This document shows, piece by piece, positions 8,539-16,484 of a DNA stretch of 64,000 nt. The notes under the pieces were generated by a model. That model was not told the DNA's origin and did not search any database. It was given only the letters and a program-made list of their open reading frames with translations. Each line of letters starts with the position of its first letter. The first letter of the stretch is position 1. This DNA is from Candidatus Campylobacter infans (GTDB taxonomy: Bacteria > Campylobacterota > Campylobacteria > Campylobacterales > Campylobacteraceae): positions 77,945-141,944 of the forward strand of contig SPMW01000001.1 in the NCBI GenBank assembly GCA_009827235.1, in the 5' to 3' direction. The position numbers and the translations under genes were made by a program.

Positions 8539-9305
8539 TTTTAGATAATATACTTTCAAAGGTTAAAGCTCGCATTAAAGAGCAAAAAGAAACAATGTCG
8601 CTTGATTATTTACAAAGAGCTATGTTAGGCGCTTATGAGCCACGCAATGTTATAGAAGCACTTAGCGGGCGTTATAATATAATAGCTGAAATTAAAAAAG
8701 CAAGCCCAAGCCGTGGCGTGATTTGCGAGGACTTTCATCCGCTAAATATCGCACAAGAGTATGAAAAAGCCGGTGCTAGTGCTATTTCTGTGCTTACTGA
8801 GCCTTATTATTTTCAAGGCGATATAGAATACCTTGGCACGATTCGCCGCTTTACAAACTCAATTTTATTGCGTAAAGATTTTTTGATTGATCCTTATCAA
8901 ATAGCGCGCGCTAGGCTTTATGGGGCTGATTTTGTGCTTTTGATTGCTAGAATTTTAAAAGGCGAAGCACTAAAAGAAATGATAAGCTATGCAAAAAGCA
9001 TAAAAATGCAAGCCTTGGTCGAGGTTCATAATGAAGCAGAGCTAGGCGCAGCCCTTGATGGCGGCGCTGATATAATCGGCATAAATCACAGGGATTTAGA
9101 CACGCTAACCATAGATATGAGCTTAACGCAAAGGCTGATTGGAATGATCCCAAGAGATAAAATTATAGTTGCTGAAAGTGGTATTAATTCGCGCGCTGTG
9201 ATGGATAGCCTAAATGCAATGGGCGTAAATGCCTTTTTAATCGGTGAATATTTTATGCAAGCAAACTCACCAGGTCAGGCATTAAAAGAGCTTTTGGGGC
9301 GTTAG
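8535..9305 (+). CDS. trpC: Indole-3-glycerol phosphate synthase
   Basis: This enzyme closes the indole ring in tryptophan synthesis (CdRP to indole-3-glycerol phosphate) in the cytoplasm. The 256 residues form a single TIM barrel. Visible family motifs are AEIKKASPSRG with the catalytic Lys (about 51-61), SVLTEPYYFQG, LLRKDFLID, VEVHNEAEL, GINHRDLDTL and VAESGI. It is the monofunctional form, not fused to TrpF. Its ATG overlaps the stop of the lipoprotein gene, so the two are co-translated. The gene stands apart from the rest of trp, as in C. jejuni. Confidence 0.96.
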   Translation: MILDNILSKVKARIKEQKETMSLDYLQRAMLGAYEPRNVIEALSGRYNIIAEIKKASPSRGVICEDFHPLNIAQEYEKAGASAISVLTEPYYFQGDIEYLGTIRRFTNSILLRKDFLIDPYQIARARLYGADFVLLIARILKGEALKEMISYAKSIKMQALVEVHNEAELGAALDGGADIIGINHRDLDTLTIDMSLTQRLIGMIPRDKIIVAESGINSRAVMDSLNAMGVNAFLIGEYFMQANSPGQALKELLGR

Positions 9306-9339
9306 TTTTTATAAAACGCTTAATTTAAAATTTACGCGC

Positions 9340-9369
9340 AAGCTTGTAAAATTGTTATTTTATAAGCTT
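9340..9369 (+). terminator. Terminator after trpC
   Basis: AAGCTTGTAAAAT (9340-9352) pairs with ATTTTATAAGCTT (9357-9369) with one mismatch and a 4-base loop. A stretch of AAATTTTAAT repeats follows. Confidence 0.65.
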
Positions 9370-9480
9370 GAAATTTTAATTTATTCTTTAAAATTTTAAT
9401 CAAGCCTTGAAATTTTAATTCGCCCGCTAAATTTTAATCTAGCGCGTGAGTAATCATTAAAATTGTATTTAAAATTTAAA

Positions 9481-10110
9481 CTAATCTTTATAGTGAATTT
9501 TTGGCAAAGACCAGGCGCGGTAGTATGCAATTAATCTAAAACCAACGCCTAGTGCGCATAAAGCATACATTGTAAAAACCCCGCCAAGATCGCCCAAATG
9601 CAACAAATAATAAACCAACCCTATGCCCATAGAGATTGTTCCATAAATGCCGGTTTTCAAAAACCACGGCACTTCATTTAGCAAAACATCGCGCAAAATG
9701 CCACCGCCTACGCCATTTGCAAAGGCTATTAAAATAATGCCGTAGATGTTTAGATTGTATTCAAGTGCCACAATAGTGCCAACAAGCGAAAACGCCACCA
9801 TATCCACAGCATCAGTAGCTATGAAAATAAATTTCTTATCAAGATTATTTCGTTCGCTTTTGTGGCATTTTAATAAAATCGCTATTAAAAACACGCCTAT
9901 TACGATGCTTACTGGCATCCAATGCGTAAAAGAATAAAGCGGCCGCCCAACTAAAATATCGCGCATTATACCGCCGCCAAGTGCTGTCAAAAAAGCCGCT
10001 AAAAACACGCCAAGCCAATCACAACCATGCCTTACACCAAATAAAAATCCGCTAAATGCTGCTGAGGCTATGCCTATGTATTCAGCTATTAAAAACGCTT
10101 CAAAATCCAT
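9481..10110 (-). CDS. TRIC/UPF0126-family membrane protein (YadS/YicG-like)
   Basis: The 209-residue protein has about seven hydrophobic segments built from two tandem UPF0126 repeats. Each repeat carries the family signature GGGxxRD: GGGIMRDILVG near residue 45 and GGGILRDVLL near 135. The fold is that of trimeric cation channels (TRIC); some bacterial members have been linked to glycine transport. The substrate cannot be told from sequence. It is a single gene divergent from the DedA gene, with about 100 bases between them for both promoters. Confidence 0.85.
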   Translation of the reverse strand: MDFEAFLIAEYIGIASAAFSGFLFGVRHGCDWLGVFLAAFLTALGGGIMRDILVGRPLYSFTHWMPVSIVIGVFLIAILLKCHKSERNNLDKKFIFIATDAVDMVAFSLVGTIVALEYNLNIYGIILIAFANGVGGGILRDVLLNEVPWFLKTGIYGTISMGIGLVYYLLHLGDLGGVFTMYALCALGVGFRLIAYYRAWSLPKIHYKD

Positions 10111-10187
10111 ATTTACCTTAACTTCAAATTTTATGTATTTTACTGCTTTTTAGCTAATTTTTGGCAAAAAAACACTTGAAATTTTGA

Positions 10188-10193
10188 TATAAT
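10188..10193 (+). promoter_or_regulatory. -10 box before the dedA-like gene
   Basis: TATAAT followed by CGCCA, 20 bases upstream of the ATG, and GGAG between them. It shows the same TATAAT-plus-GC discriminator seen before ftsK and alaS. Confidence 0.55.
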
Positions 10194-10213
10194 CGCCATC
10201 TTTTGGAGATAAA

Positions 10214-10834
10214 ATGCAAGATTTGATAAATTTTTTGGTGGATTTAGTGGCGTCTTGGGGATATGCTGGGATAGTGTTTTTGATGGCATTAGAGAGTAGT
10301 TTTTTTCCATTTCCTAGCGAGGTTGTGATGATACCAGCTGGATATTTGGCACAGCAAGGCCAAATGAATATTATTTTAGCATTTATTTGTGGTGTTTTTG
10401 GCTCGCTTTTAGGGGCGGTGTTTAATTATTATTTGTGTTATTTTTTTGGCAGAGAATTAATTGTGCGCTATGGCCATTTTGTTGGCATTAACGAGCAAAA
10501 AATGCAAAAATTTGAAGCGTTTTTTAATAAACACGGCGAAATTTCTACTTTTAATTGTAGATTATTGCCTGGCATTAGACAATACATTAGCCTGCCAGCA
10601 GGGCTTGCAAAGATGAATATATGGCGATTTTGCCTATTTACTAGCTTGGGTGCTAGTATTTGGGTGGCGATTTTGCTTGGGCTTGGGTATGTTCTTGGTG
10701 AAAATAAAGAGCTAATTGATGAATATTTACATATTATAATAATGATTTTAGCGTGCTTTGTGATAGTTTTGAGCGCATTTTATGTATTAAAATATCGCAA
10801 AAAACGCCTAAATACCAATGTGGAGCGATTTTAA
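10214..10834 (+). CDS. DedA-family (VTT domain) membrane protein
   Basis: A 206-residue inner-membrane protein with five to six hydrophobic segments. Family signatures are visible: ESSFFPFPSEVVMIPAGYLA near residues 26-45, FFGRE, and the re-entrant CRLLPGIRQYISLPAG near 117-132 with its conserved Arg residues and Pro-Gly. DedA/VTT proteins scramble lipids or recycle undecaprenyl phosphate and affect envelope integrity; which applies here is not visible. The stop overlaps the moeA start by one base (TAATG), so the two genes are probably cotranscribed, though no functional link is obvious. Confidence 0.9.
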   Translation: MQDLINFLVDLVASWGYAGIVFLMALESSFFPFPSEVVMIPAGYLAQQGQMNIILAFICGVFGSLLGAVFNYYLCYFFGRELIVRYGHFVGINEQKMQKFEAFFNKHGEISTFNCRLLPGIRQYISLPAGLAKMNIWRFCLFTSLGASIWVAILLGLGYVLGENKELIDEYLHIIIMILACFVIVLSAFYVLKYRKKRLNTNVERF

Positions 10835-12012
10835 TGGGTTTAGATGAAATTTTAAAACTAATTTGCGAGATTGAAATTAAAAGAAAGCGCGTAAATGTAG
10901 GCTTGCTTGATGCCTTAGGCTATGTTTTTGCTAGCGATATATACGCGCTTAGGGATTTACCAAGCTTTGATAATTCGGCCCTTGATGGCTATGCTTTTGC
11001 TTATAATGATAAAAATATGCCATTAAAGGTGTGCGCTAGCGTGCTAGCAGGTGATATGAATGAATATAAAATTTCAAAAGGCGAGTGTTATAAAACAATG
11101 ACAGGCGCGCCATTTGCTGAGGGTTGTGATACCTTAGTGGCCATAGAACAAGCAAATTTTAATGAAAATGGCGAATTGCTAATCCCTGGCGATATTAAAA
11201 AGGGCAATGCCTTAAAGCTTAGGGGCGAAGAGCTAAAAAGAGGTGAGTTGCTTTTTAGGGCAGGGCAAATTTTAAATCCTAGCGCAATTACTATGCTAGC
11301 AGCGCAGGGGATAGCTGAAATTTCGGTATTTGCTAAACCTAGGCTTTGTGTATTTTGTACTGGTAGCGAGATAAAAGAACCAGGGGAAGTTGCAAGCAAT
11401 AAGCAAATTTATAATTCTAACGCAAGCGCGATTTTATCGTTGCTTGCTAGCAATCATTATAGCGCAAATTATTTAGGCATTGTAAAAGACAATAAAACAA
11501 GCATAAGCCGAGCCTTACAACACGCCTTAAATAGCGCAGATATCGTCATTACAAGCGGTGGTGCTAGCAAGGGCGATGCTGATTATATGGCTAGCGTGCT
11601 TGGTGAGCTTGGTTTTGAGGCTTTATTTAATAGCATTGCTTTTCGCCCCGCATCGCCTACAAAATTATTTAAAAAAGATGAAAAATTTGTGCTAGTAAGC
11701 CCTGGCAATCCGCTTTCTTGTTTTGTGGCTTGTTATTTTGTGCTTTTAACGCTTATTAGGCATTTTGCAGGCTATAAAAATCCCTTGGCCAAAACGCAAA
11801 ATGCTACACTTAAAAGCACCTTGCATTTTAAAAGCGGGCGAGATAATTTAATAATTGGTAGCGTTAAAGATGGCGTTTTTAGCCCTTACAATGATGGTAA
11901 ATTTAGCCCTTCGCAAATTTTACCTTTAATAAAATCCAATGCTTTTAGCATAGCAAATGATGGTATAAGCGTGCTTGAAGCAAACTCTAAAATAAAAATT
12001 TATAAATTTTAA
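10834..12012 (+). CDS. moeA: Molybdopterin molybdenumtransferase
   Basis: MoeA inserts molybdate into adenylated molybdopterin to make the molybdenum cofactor needed by formate dehydrogenase, nitrate and TMAO/DMSO-type reductases. I chose the ATG at 10834 (392 residues), which has GGAG upstream and fits the family's N-terminus; the frame is open 81 bases further but that part overlaps dedA. Motifs seen: FDNSALDGYAF near residues 45-55, TGxxxPxG-like MTGAPFAEGCD, GGASKGDADY near 247-256, and SPGNP near 290. These are the MoeA domain III and linker signatures. It is coupled to dedA by a one-base overlap. Confidence 0.93.
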   Translation: MGLDEILKLICEIEIKRKRVNVGLLDALGYVFASDIYALRDLPSFDNSALDGYAFAYNDKNMPLKVCASVLAGDMNEYKISKGECYKTMTGAPFAEGCDTLVAIEQANFNENGELLIPGDIKKGNALKLRGEELKRGELLFRAGQILNPSAITMLAAQGIAEISVFAKPRLCVFCTGSEIKEPGEVASNKQIYNSNASAILSLLASNHYSANYLGIVKDNKTSISRALQHALNSADIVITSGGASKGDADYMASVLGELGFEALFNSIAFRPASPTKLFKKDEKFVLVSPGNPLSCFVACYFVLLTLIRHFAGYKNPLAKTQNATLKSTLHFKSGRDNLIIGSVKDGVFSPYNDGKFSPSQILPLIKSNAFSIANDGISVLEANSKIKIYKF

Positions 12013-12019
12013 AAAACTA

Positions 12020-12048
12020 TTGACACGGAGAAAATATTTTGCTACAAT
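12020..12048 (+). promoter_or_regulatory. Strong sigma-70 promoter of tRNA-Gly
   Basis: A consensus TTGACA (12020-12025) is separated by 17 bases from TACAAT (12043-12048), and the tRNA begins 19 bases later. This is the only full -35/-10 promoter I see in the window. Confidence 0.85.
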
Positions 12049-12066
12049 TTCGGCTCATTTTTACTT

Positions 12067-12141
12067 GCGGGAATAGCTCAGTGGTAGAGCACAACCTTGC
12101 CATGGTTGGGGTCGCGAGTTCGACTCTCGTTTCCCGCTCCA
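12067..12141 (+). tRNA. tRNA-Gly (anticodon GCC)
   Basis: Complete cloverleaf: acceptor GCGGGAA pairs with TTCCCGC, anticodon stem CAACC/GGTTG encloses TTGCCAT giving GCC, and the T arm contains GTTCGACTC. The discriminator T and CCA (12139-12141) are encoded. It has a near-consensus promoter and is followed without a gap by the flgA frame. Confidence 0.97.
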
Positions 12142-12779
12142 TTTTTTTACTTATTTTTTTATTTTCAACAGCATTTTCTATAACTTTAAAAGAAGCTTTA
12201 AGTAACGAATTAAACGCTAAAATTCCTAATCTCACAATACATAATATTGAAATTTCAACCCCTCGAAATTTGCCCTTGGATTATCAAAATTTTAGCCTTA
12301 AAAGCGTGCAAATTTTAAATTTACGCCCATTAGGCGCTAAGGCAAGAGCAAATTTTATAGATTCCAAAAATAAAACAAGAACTATACTTTTTGGCTTTGA
12401 GCTTGATGCGAGCATAAGCGTTTTTATCGCCGCAAGAGATATCAAGCGCGCTCAAACCATAAACAAAATGGATTTTACACAAGAAAATGTAAGCATTGAA
12501 AAATATCAACCTGATTTGCTTTTTGATGAGCCACTTGGCTTAATTAGCAAGGCAAGCATAAAAAAGGGCGAATTATTAAAAGAACGCGTTTTTACAAGGG
12601 CAAAAGATGTGAAAAAAGGCGATGTGCTAGTGCTTGAAATTAGCGATGGTGGCGTTTTTTTAGAGTTTAGTGGTGTAGCTTGTGAAGATGGCGATATAAA
12701 TCAAAGCATAGAAATAAAAGCAAATAATGCGCGCTATAAGGCTAGGATTCTTAGTAAAAATAGGGCGATTATAGAATAA
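12102..12779 (+). CDS. flgA: Flagellar P-ring assembly chaperone, start codon uncertain
   Basis: FlgA is a periplasmic chaperone for assembly of the flagellar P ring. The C-terminal ~130 residues form the SAF-type domain (FIAARDIKRAQTINKMDF, ASIKKGELLKE, KDVKKGDVLVLEI) typical of FlgA. A hydrophobic signal-like stretch (IFLLIFLFSTAFS) lies directly after the tRNA. The frame has no ATG, GTG or TTG between the tRNA 3' end and this stretch. The nearest ATG is at 12102, inside the tRNA-Gly anticodon arm, and would give a plausible signal peptide; ATT at 12141 is another possibility. I list the ATG start with caution. It lies upstream of coaD and tmk, near-neighbours of flgA in C. jejuni too (from memory). 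Confidence 0.8.
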   Translation: MVGVASSTLVSRSIFLLIFLFSTAFSITLKEALSNELNAKIPNLTIHNIEISTPRNLPLDYQNFSLKSVQILNLRPLGAKARANFIDSKNKTRTILFGFELDASISVFIAARDIKRAQTINKMDFTQENVSIEKYQPDLLFDEPLGLISKASIKKGELLKERVFTRAKDVKKGDVLVLEISDGGVFLEFSGVACEDGDINQSIEIKANNARYKARILSKNRAIIE

Positions 12780-12812
12780 AATTTGCTTATTTAATTTAAA
12801 CAAAGGATTAAG

Positions 12813-13295
12813 GTGAAATGTATTTATCCTGGGACTTTTGATCCTATTACAAACGGACATATTGATGTAATTAGGCGCGCTAGCAAGGTTTTTAGCGAGG
12901 TTGTGGTAGCTGTGGCTTTAAATGAGAGCAAAACGCCGTATTTTTCATACGAAAGGCGCATAGAGCTAGCTAAAATCGCCACAGAAGAAATAAAAGGTGT
13001 AAGCGTTATGGGTTTTGATAATTTGCTTGTGGATTTTACAGCATCGCAAGGCTCAAATATCGTTATACGCGGGCTTAGAGCGGTGAGCGACTTTGAGTAT
13101 GAGTTACAAATTGGCTATGCAAATGCCGTGTTAAAAGAAGATTTTGAAACAATTTATTTTATGCCAAGTCTTAAAAATGCCTTTATTTCAAGCTCGATAG
13201 TGCGTTCGATTTTACACCATGGCGGAGATATCTCAAAATTAGTGCCAAAAAGCGTGTATGAGGCGATTAATGCTGATTTAGCTGGTAAATTTTAA
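12813..13295 (+). CDS. coaD: Phosphopantetheine adenylyltransferase
   Basis: CoaD joins ATP and 4'-phosphopantetheine to dephospho-CoA, the penultimate step of CoA synthesis. The 160-residue length is normal. The nucleotidyltransferase signature GTFDPITNGH (7-16) and the C-terminal ISSSIVR motif are present, as are RGLRAVSDFEYE residues that bind the substrate. Translation starts at GTG 12813, preceded by AAGGATTAAG; the next Met would lose the GTFDP motif. It is 14 bases upstream of tmk and follows flgA, in one likely operon. Confidence 0.96.
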   Translation: MKCIYPGTFDPITNGHIDVIRRASKVFSEVVVAVALNESKTPYFSYERRIELAKIATEEIKGVSVMGFDNLLVDFTASQGSNIVIRGLRAVSDFEYELQIGYANAVLKEDFETIYFMPSLKNAFISSSIVRSILHHGGDISKLVPKSVYEAINADLAGKF

Positions 13296-13309
13296 GGTTA
13301 AGGATTAAA

Positions 13310-13882
13310 ATGCTAGTGTATTTTGAAGGGATTGACGGCGTTGGCAAAAGCACGCAAATATCGCTATTTGATGATTTAGAATGCGTAAAAACTTGCGAGC
13401 CTGGCGGGACAAAATTAGGCAAAAGTTTGCGGGAGTTGATTTTTGGTGCGCATCCTAGTTCAAGGGCGGAGATTTTTTTATTTTTGGCTGACCGCGCTGA
13501 GCATTATGAAAAAATCATAAAGGTAAATAAACATAAGCTAATTTTAAGCGATAGAAGTTTTGTTTCTGGTTTGGCTTATGCTATGGCAAGCCACGAAAAT
13601 TACGATATTAGCGAGCTAATTGCTTTTAATAATTTTGCTTTACAGGGCGATTTTGATGCGAAATTTGTGCTACTTTTAGCCGATGAAGCACTGCTAAAAA
13701 CAAGGCTTAAAAAGCGTGGCACAAGCGATAATATCGAAGCGCGCGGGATAAATTATTTATTAAGCGTGCAAAATCATATGCAAACAATCTTACAAAATTT
13801 AAAACTCCCACACATCACGTTAAATGCAAATAGCGATAAAAACGCGCTCCATAAAGAAATTAAAAAATTTATTGGCATTTAA
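13310..13882 (+). CDS. tmk: Thymidylate kinase
   Basis: Tmk phosphorylates dTMP to dTDP for DNA synthesis. The P-loop GIDGVGKST is at residues 7-15, the DRS motif with FVSGLAY near 83-91, and the lid Arg-rich segment LKTRLKKRG near 127-135. The 190-residue length is usual. The LID arrangement with basic residues suggests the E. coli-like type, though this is by eye. It follows coaD closely and ends the operon. Confidence 0.95.
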   Translation: MLVYFEGIDGVGKSTQISLFDDLECVKTCEPGGTKLGKSLRELIFGAHPSSRAEIFLFLADRAEHYEKIIKVNKHKLILSDRSFVSGLAYAMASHENYDISELIAFNNFALQGDFDAKFVLLLADEALLKTRLKKRGTSDNIEARGINYLLSVQNHMQTILQNLKLPHITLNANSDKNALHKEIKKFIGI

Positions 13883-13960
13883 AATTTTAAAATTTAGCCT
13901 TAAATTATTTGCGCTTGCTAATTAAAAAAATTGAGCGCGTTTAATTTAAAATTTTAATTA

Positions 13961-14866
13961 TCACAAAACTTGATTTTTAATTAAAGCTAAAAGCCTGATG
14001 CTTGCGTCTATTTCGCTTTTTTTGGCTGATATGCTTTCGATATTTGCGCCTACGCTAAGGCCTAGTTTTTTGCCTGTATCATATAAAAGTTTAAAGCTTT
14101 GTAAGCTTGTTTGTATGGACATTTCAAGTGGGTTTGAGCTAGCATTTAGTGCTGCTTGAAAGCTTAGTGGCACATCAATGCCAAGCCAGCGCATAAAGCT
14201 AAGCGTAGCTAAATCCCCACAAGGCGTAAATGTAAAGATAATCGGCACTCGCGGGACATTTTCATAAGCGCATAAATAAGAATAATCATCTAAAAATTTT
14301 ATGGCATTTTTAGGGTTATAAACGGCTTGGGTTATAAAAAACTCGCAACCTTGTGCGATTTTATGAGCCACTCGCTCATCTTCATCGCCTTTTTTAATAT
14401 GCCGCTCAGGTATGCAAATCCCGCCTAAGATGATATTTGGAGCTACTTGCGCTTTTATTTTATAAGCATCGCTTAGCTTGGTTTTTGGTATGTCTTTTTT
14501 GCTACTTACGCCTACAAAAACGCTGATTAAGTCATTATTATTTTGTAAAAATTCTTTTAAATCATTTGAGTTATATTTGCTTACAGCCTTATAAATTACG
14601 GCATTGTAGGCGTTTTTAAGGTAATTTTTATGGTAAATTTCAGGCGGGATTGTATCTTTAAAAGCAAAAGTGCGCTCATTTTGGTTGCGGTTACTTTCAT
14701 CTTGTAAATCATAAATCACAAGCCCGTCTATACCGCTATTTTCTAATCTTTCAAGCTGGGTTTTGGCGATTTGCTCGCATTTGCTAAAATCAGTGCCAAT
14801 GCGTGGAGGCGTAAGCCCGTAGAGTATTATGCCAGCGCTATTTGCCTTTATTTTTTGCCTTAACAT
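13961..14866 (-). CDS. Divergent methylenetetrahydrofolate reductase-family protein
   Basis: The 301-residue product has the overall MTHFR TIM-barrel pattern: YGLTPPRIG at the start, GIDGLVIYDLQDE, GGICIPERH in the middle and QGCEFFITQAVYNP, close to the FFVTQ-type flavin-site motif of MetF. It lacks the usual MetF opening (FEFFPP) and is therefore a divergent branch rather than canonical MetF. It could make 5-methyltetrahydrofolate for MetE, which is encoded 1.6 kb further upstream on the same strand, but that is inference from proximity. The start is ATG with AAAGAAA upstream and weak Shine-Dalgarno character. A Cys-rich Sel1 gene separates it from metE. Confidence 0.7.
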   Translation of the reverse strand: MLRQKIKANSAGIILYGLTPPRIGTDFSKCEQIAKTQLERLENSGIDGLVIYDLQDESNRNQNERTFAFKDTIPPEIYHKNYLKNAYNAVIYKAVSKYNSNDLKEFLQNNNDLISVFVGVSSKKDIPKTKLSDAYKIKAQVAPNIILGGICIPERHIKKGDEDERVAHKIAQGCEFFITQAVYNPKNAIKFLDDYSYLCAYENVPRVPIIFTFTPCGDLATLSFMRWLGIDVPLSFQAALNASSNPLEMSIQTSLQSFKLLYDTGKKLGLSVGANIESISAKKSEIDASIRLLALIKNQVL

Positions 14867-14893
14867 TTTCTTTCTTTATAATTCATTAAAATT

Positions 14894-16372
14894 TTAATTT
14901 AATTTTTTATACAGCTTACAAGCATTTTGATAGCCCAGCTCACAAGCTTTGTTAAAATATTCTTTTGCTAATTCATTATCTTGGCTTATGCCATTGCCTG
15001 TATAATGCATCGCGCCAAGATTATGACAACCCATTGCCGCACCCTTATCACAAGCTATGCTAAAAAGCTCACTAGCTTTTATGTAATCTTTTGCTACGCC
15101 CTTGCCATCATTATATAAATTGCCAAGATTATAACAACCCATTGCTATTTCATCATCGCAGGCTTTTTGCCATAAATTTTTAGCTTTGTAATAGCTTTGT
15201 TCTACGCCATTGCCACTATAATACAAAAATCCTAAATAATTACAAGCATTGCCATCGCCTTGATTGCAAGCTTGGGCGTATAATTTTGCGGCTTTTTTGT
15301 AGTTTTTTTCTATGCCAAGACCCTTAGCATATAAATATCCAAGATGCTTACAAGCCATAGCTATATCGTCATCGCAAGCTTTTGAATAAAATTTTCTAGC
15401 CTGAGAGTAATTTTGCTCTTTTTCATATAAACGCCCGCTTTCATAGCAAGATTGACTTAATCCTTCATCGCAAGCCATTGCAAAAAGTTCATTTGCTTTT
15501 ATGGTGTTTGCTTTAATGCCTAAGCCTTTTAAATAAAGCTCTCCAAGATTATGGCAAGCTTTTGCGATCTTGCCATCGCAAGCTTTTGTGTAAAAGGTAT
15601 TTGTTTTGTTTAAATCCTTAGGTATTTGCTCGCCTTCATAATGCCAAAGTCCCAAGCTATAACAAGATAGCCAAATCCCACCATCGCAAGCCTTTTGGTG
15701 TAATTTTATAGCTTCTTGGTAGTTTTGTTCTATGTTTTTGCCATCAAAATACATATTACCAAGCAAGGCACAAGAGCTAATGCTGCCATCATCGCAAGCC
15801 TTGCTTAATAATTGCGTTGATTTTTTATCATCGCCTTCATCATAAGATCTCATTGCTTCTTTAAAATCATCGGCTTTATTTAGTAGTTTATAAGCATCGC
15901 AACCTTTTTTATCGCCAAAATCGCAAGATTTTTTTATGTATTGTTTAGCTTTTGTATTATTTTGCTTTACACCGCTACCATTGTAATACAAAAATCCAAG
16001 CATACCGCAAGCCTTAGCGTCTTTATAATCGCAAGCTTTTTGATATAGCGTGCTTGCCATTTTATAATCTTTTGCTACGCCCTTGCCCTCATAATACAAA
16101 AGCCCTAATTTAGCGCAAGCCCTAGCATTTTTGCCATCGCAAGCTTTTTGGTGTAATTGCCTAGCTTGCTCATAATCTTGTGCTATTCCTGTGCCATCAT
16201 AATACATCGAGCCTAGCACGGCGCAAGCTTGCGTGTCGTTATTATCACAAGCTATTTTAAATAGCTCGCTAGCCCTTGTGTAATTATGATTTTTATACGC
16301 ATTGACCGCTTCTTTAAAATCATCAGCCCCAATGCCCAAACTAATAAATAATAAAATTATAAACTTTTTCAT
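14894..16372 (-). CDS. Secreted cysteine-rich Sel1-repeat protein (Hcp-like)
   Basis: A signal peptide (MKKFIILLFISLGIGA) is followed by about 13 Sel1-like repeats of ~36 residues. Nearly every repeat carries a C-x7-C pair that should form a disulphide, together with the LGxxYxxGxG turn. This is the arrangement of the Helicobacter cysteine-rich proteins (Hcp), which are exported alpha/alpha solenoids. Repeat 4 is degenerate and lacks the glycine turn; repeat 8 is shortened. Hcp proteins have been described as penicillin-binding or immune-interacting; the target here is unknown. The 492-residue length is set by repeat number, so recombination between repeats could change it. Confidence 0.88.
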   Translation of the reverse strand: MKKFIILLFISLGIGADDFKEAVNAYKNHNYTRASELFKIACDNNDTQACAVLGSMYYDGTGIAQDYEQARQLHQKACDGKNARACAKLGLLYYEGKGVAKDYKMASTLYQKACDYKDAKACGMLGFLYYNGSGVKQNNTKAKQYIKKSCDFGDKKGCDAYKLLNKADDFKEAMRSYDEGDDKKSTQLLSKACDDGSISSCALLGNMYFDGKNIEQNYQEAIKLHQKACDGGIWLSCYSLGLWHYEGEQIPKDLNKTNTFYTKACDGKIAKACHNLGELYLKGLGIKANTIKANELFAMACDEGLSQSCYESGRLYEKEQNYSQARKFYSKACDDDIAMACKHLGYLYAKGLGIEKNYKKAAKLYAQACNQGDGNACNYLGFLYYSGNGVEQSYYKAKNLWQKACDDEIAMGCYNLGNLYNDGKGVAKDYIKASELFSIACDKGAAMGCHNLGAMHYTGNGISQDNELAKEYFNKACELGYQNACKLYKKLN

Positions 16373-16444
16373 TTTTGCCTGTTTTAAATTGTAAAGTTAT
16401 TAAAATTTGCTTTGAAATTTTAATAAATTTAAAATTTCAAGCCT

Positions 16445-16476
16445 TGCCGTCTTTAAATTTTAATTTAAAAACGGCA
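16445..16476 (-). terminator. Terminator after metE
   Basis: TGCCGTCTTTAAATT (16445-16459) pairs with AATTTAAAAACGGCA (16462-16476), 15 bases with one mismatch and a minimal loop, just after the metE stop. Confidence 0.65.
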
Positions 16477-16484
16477 AATCTGGC

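Noticed and set aside
10753-10833. Upstream extension of moeA
   Set aside because: The extra 27 codons overlap dedA in another frame and lack a ribosome site; ATG 10834 has GGAG and fits the family.
12017-12235. Minus-strand open frame over the tRNA
   Set aside because: It reads through tRNA-Gly and flgA antisense; tRNA genes often create such artefacts.
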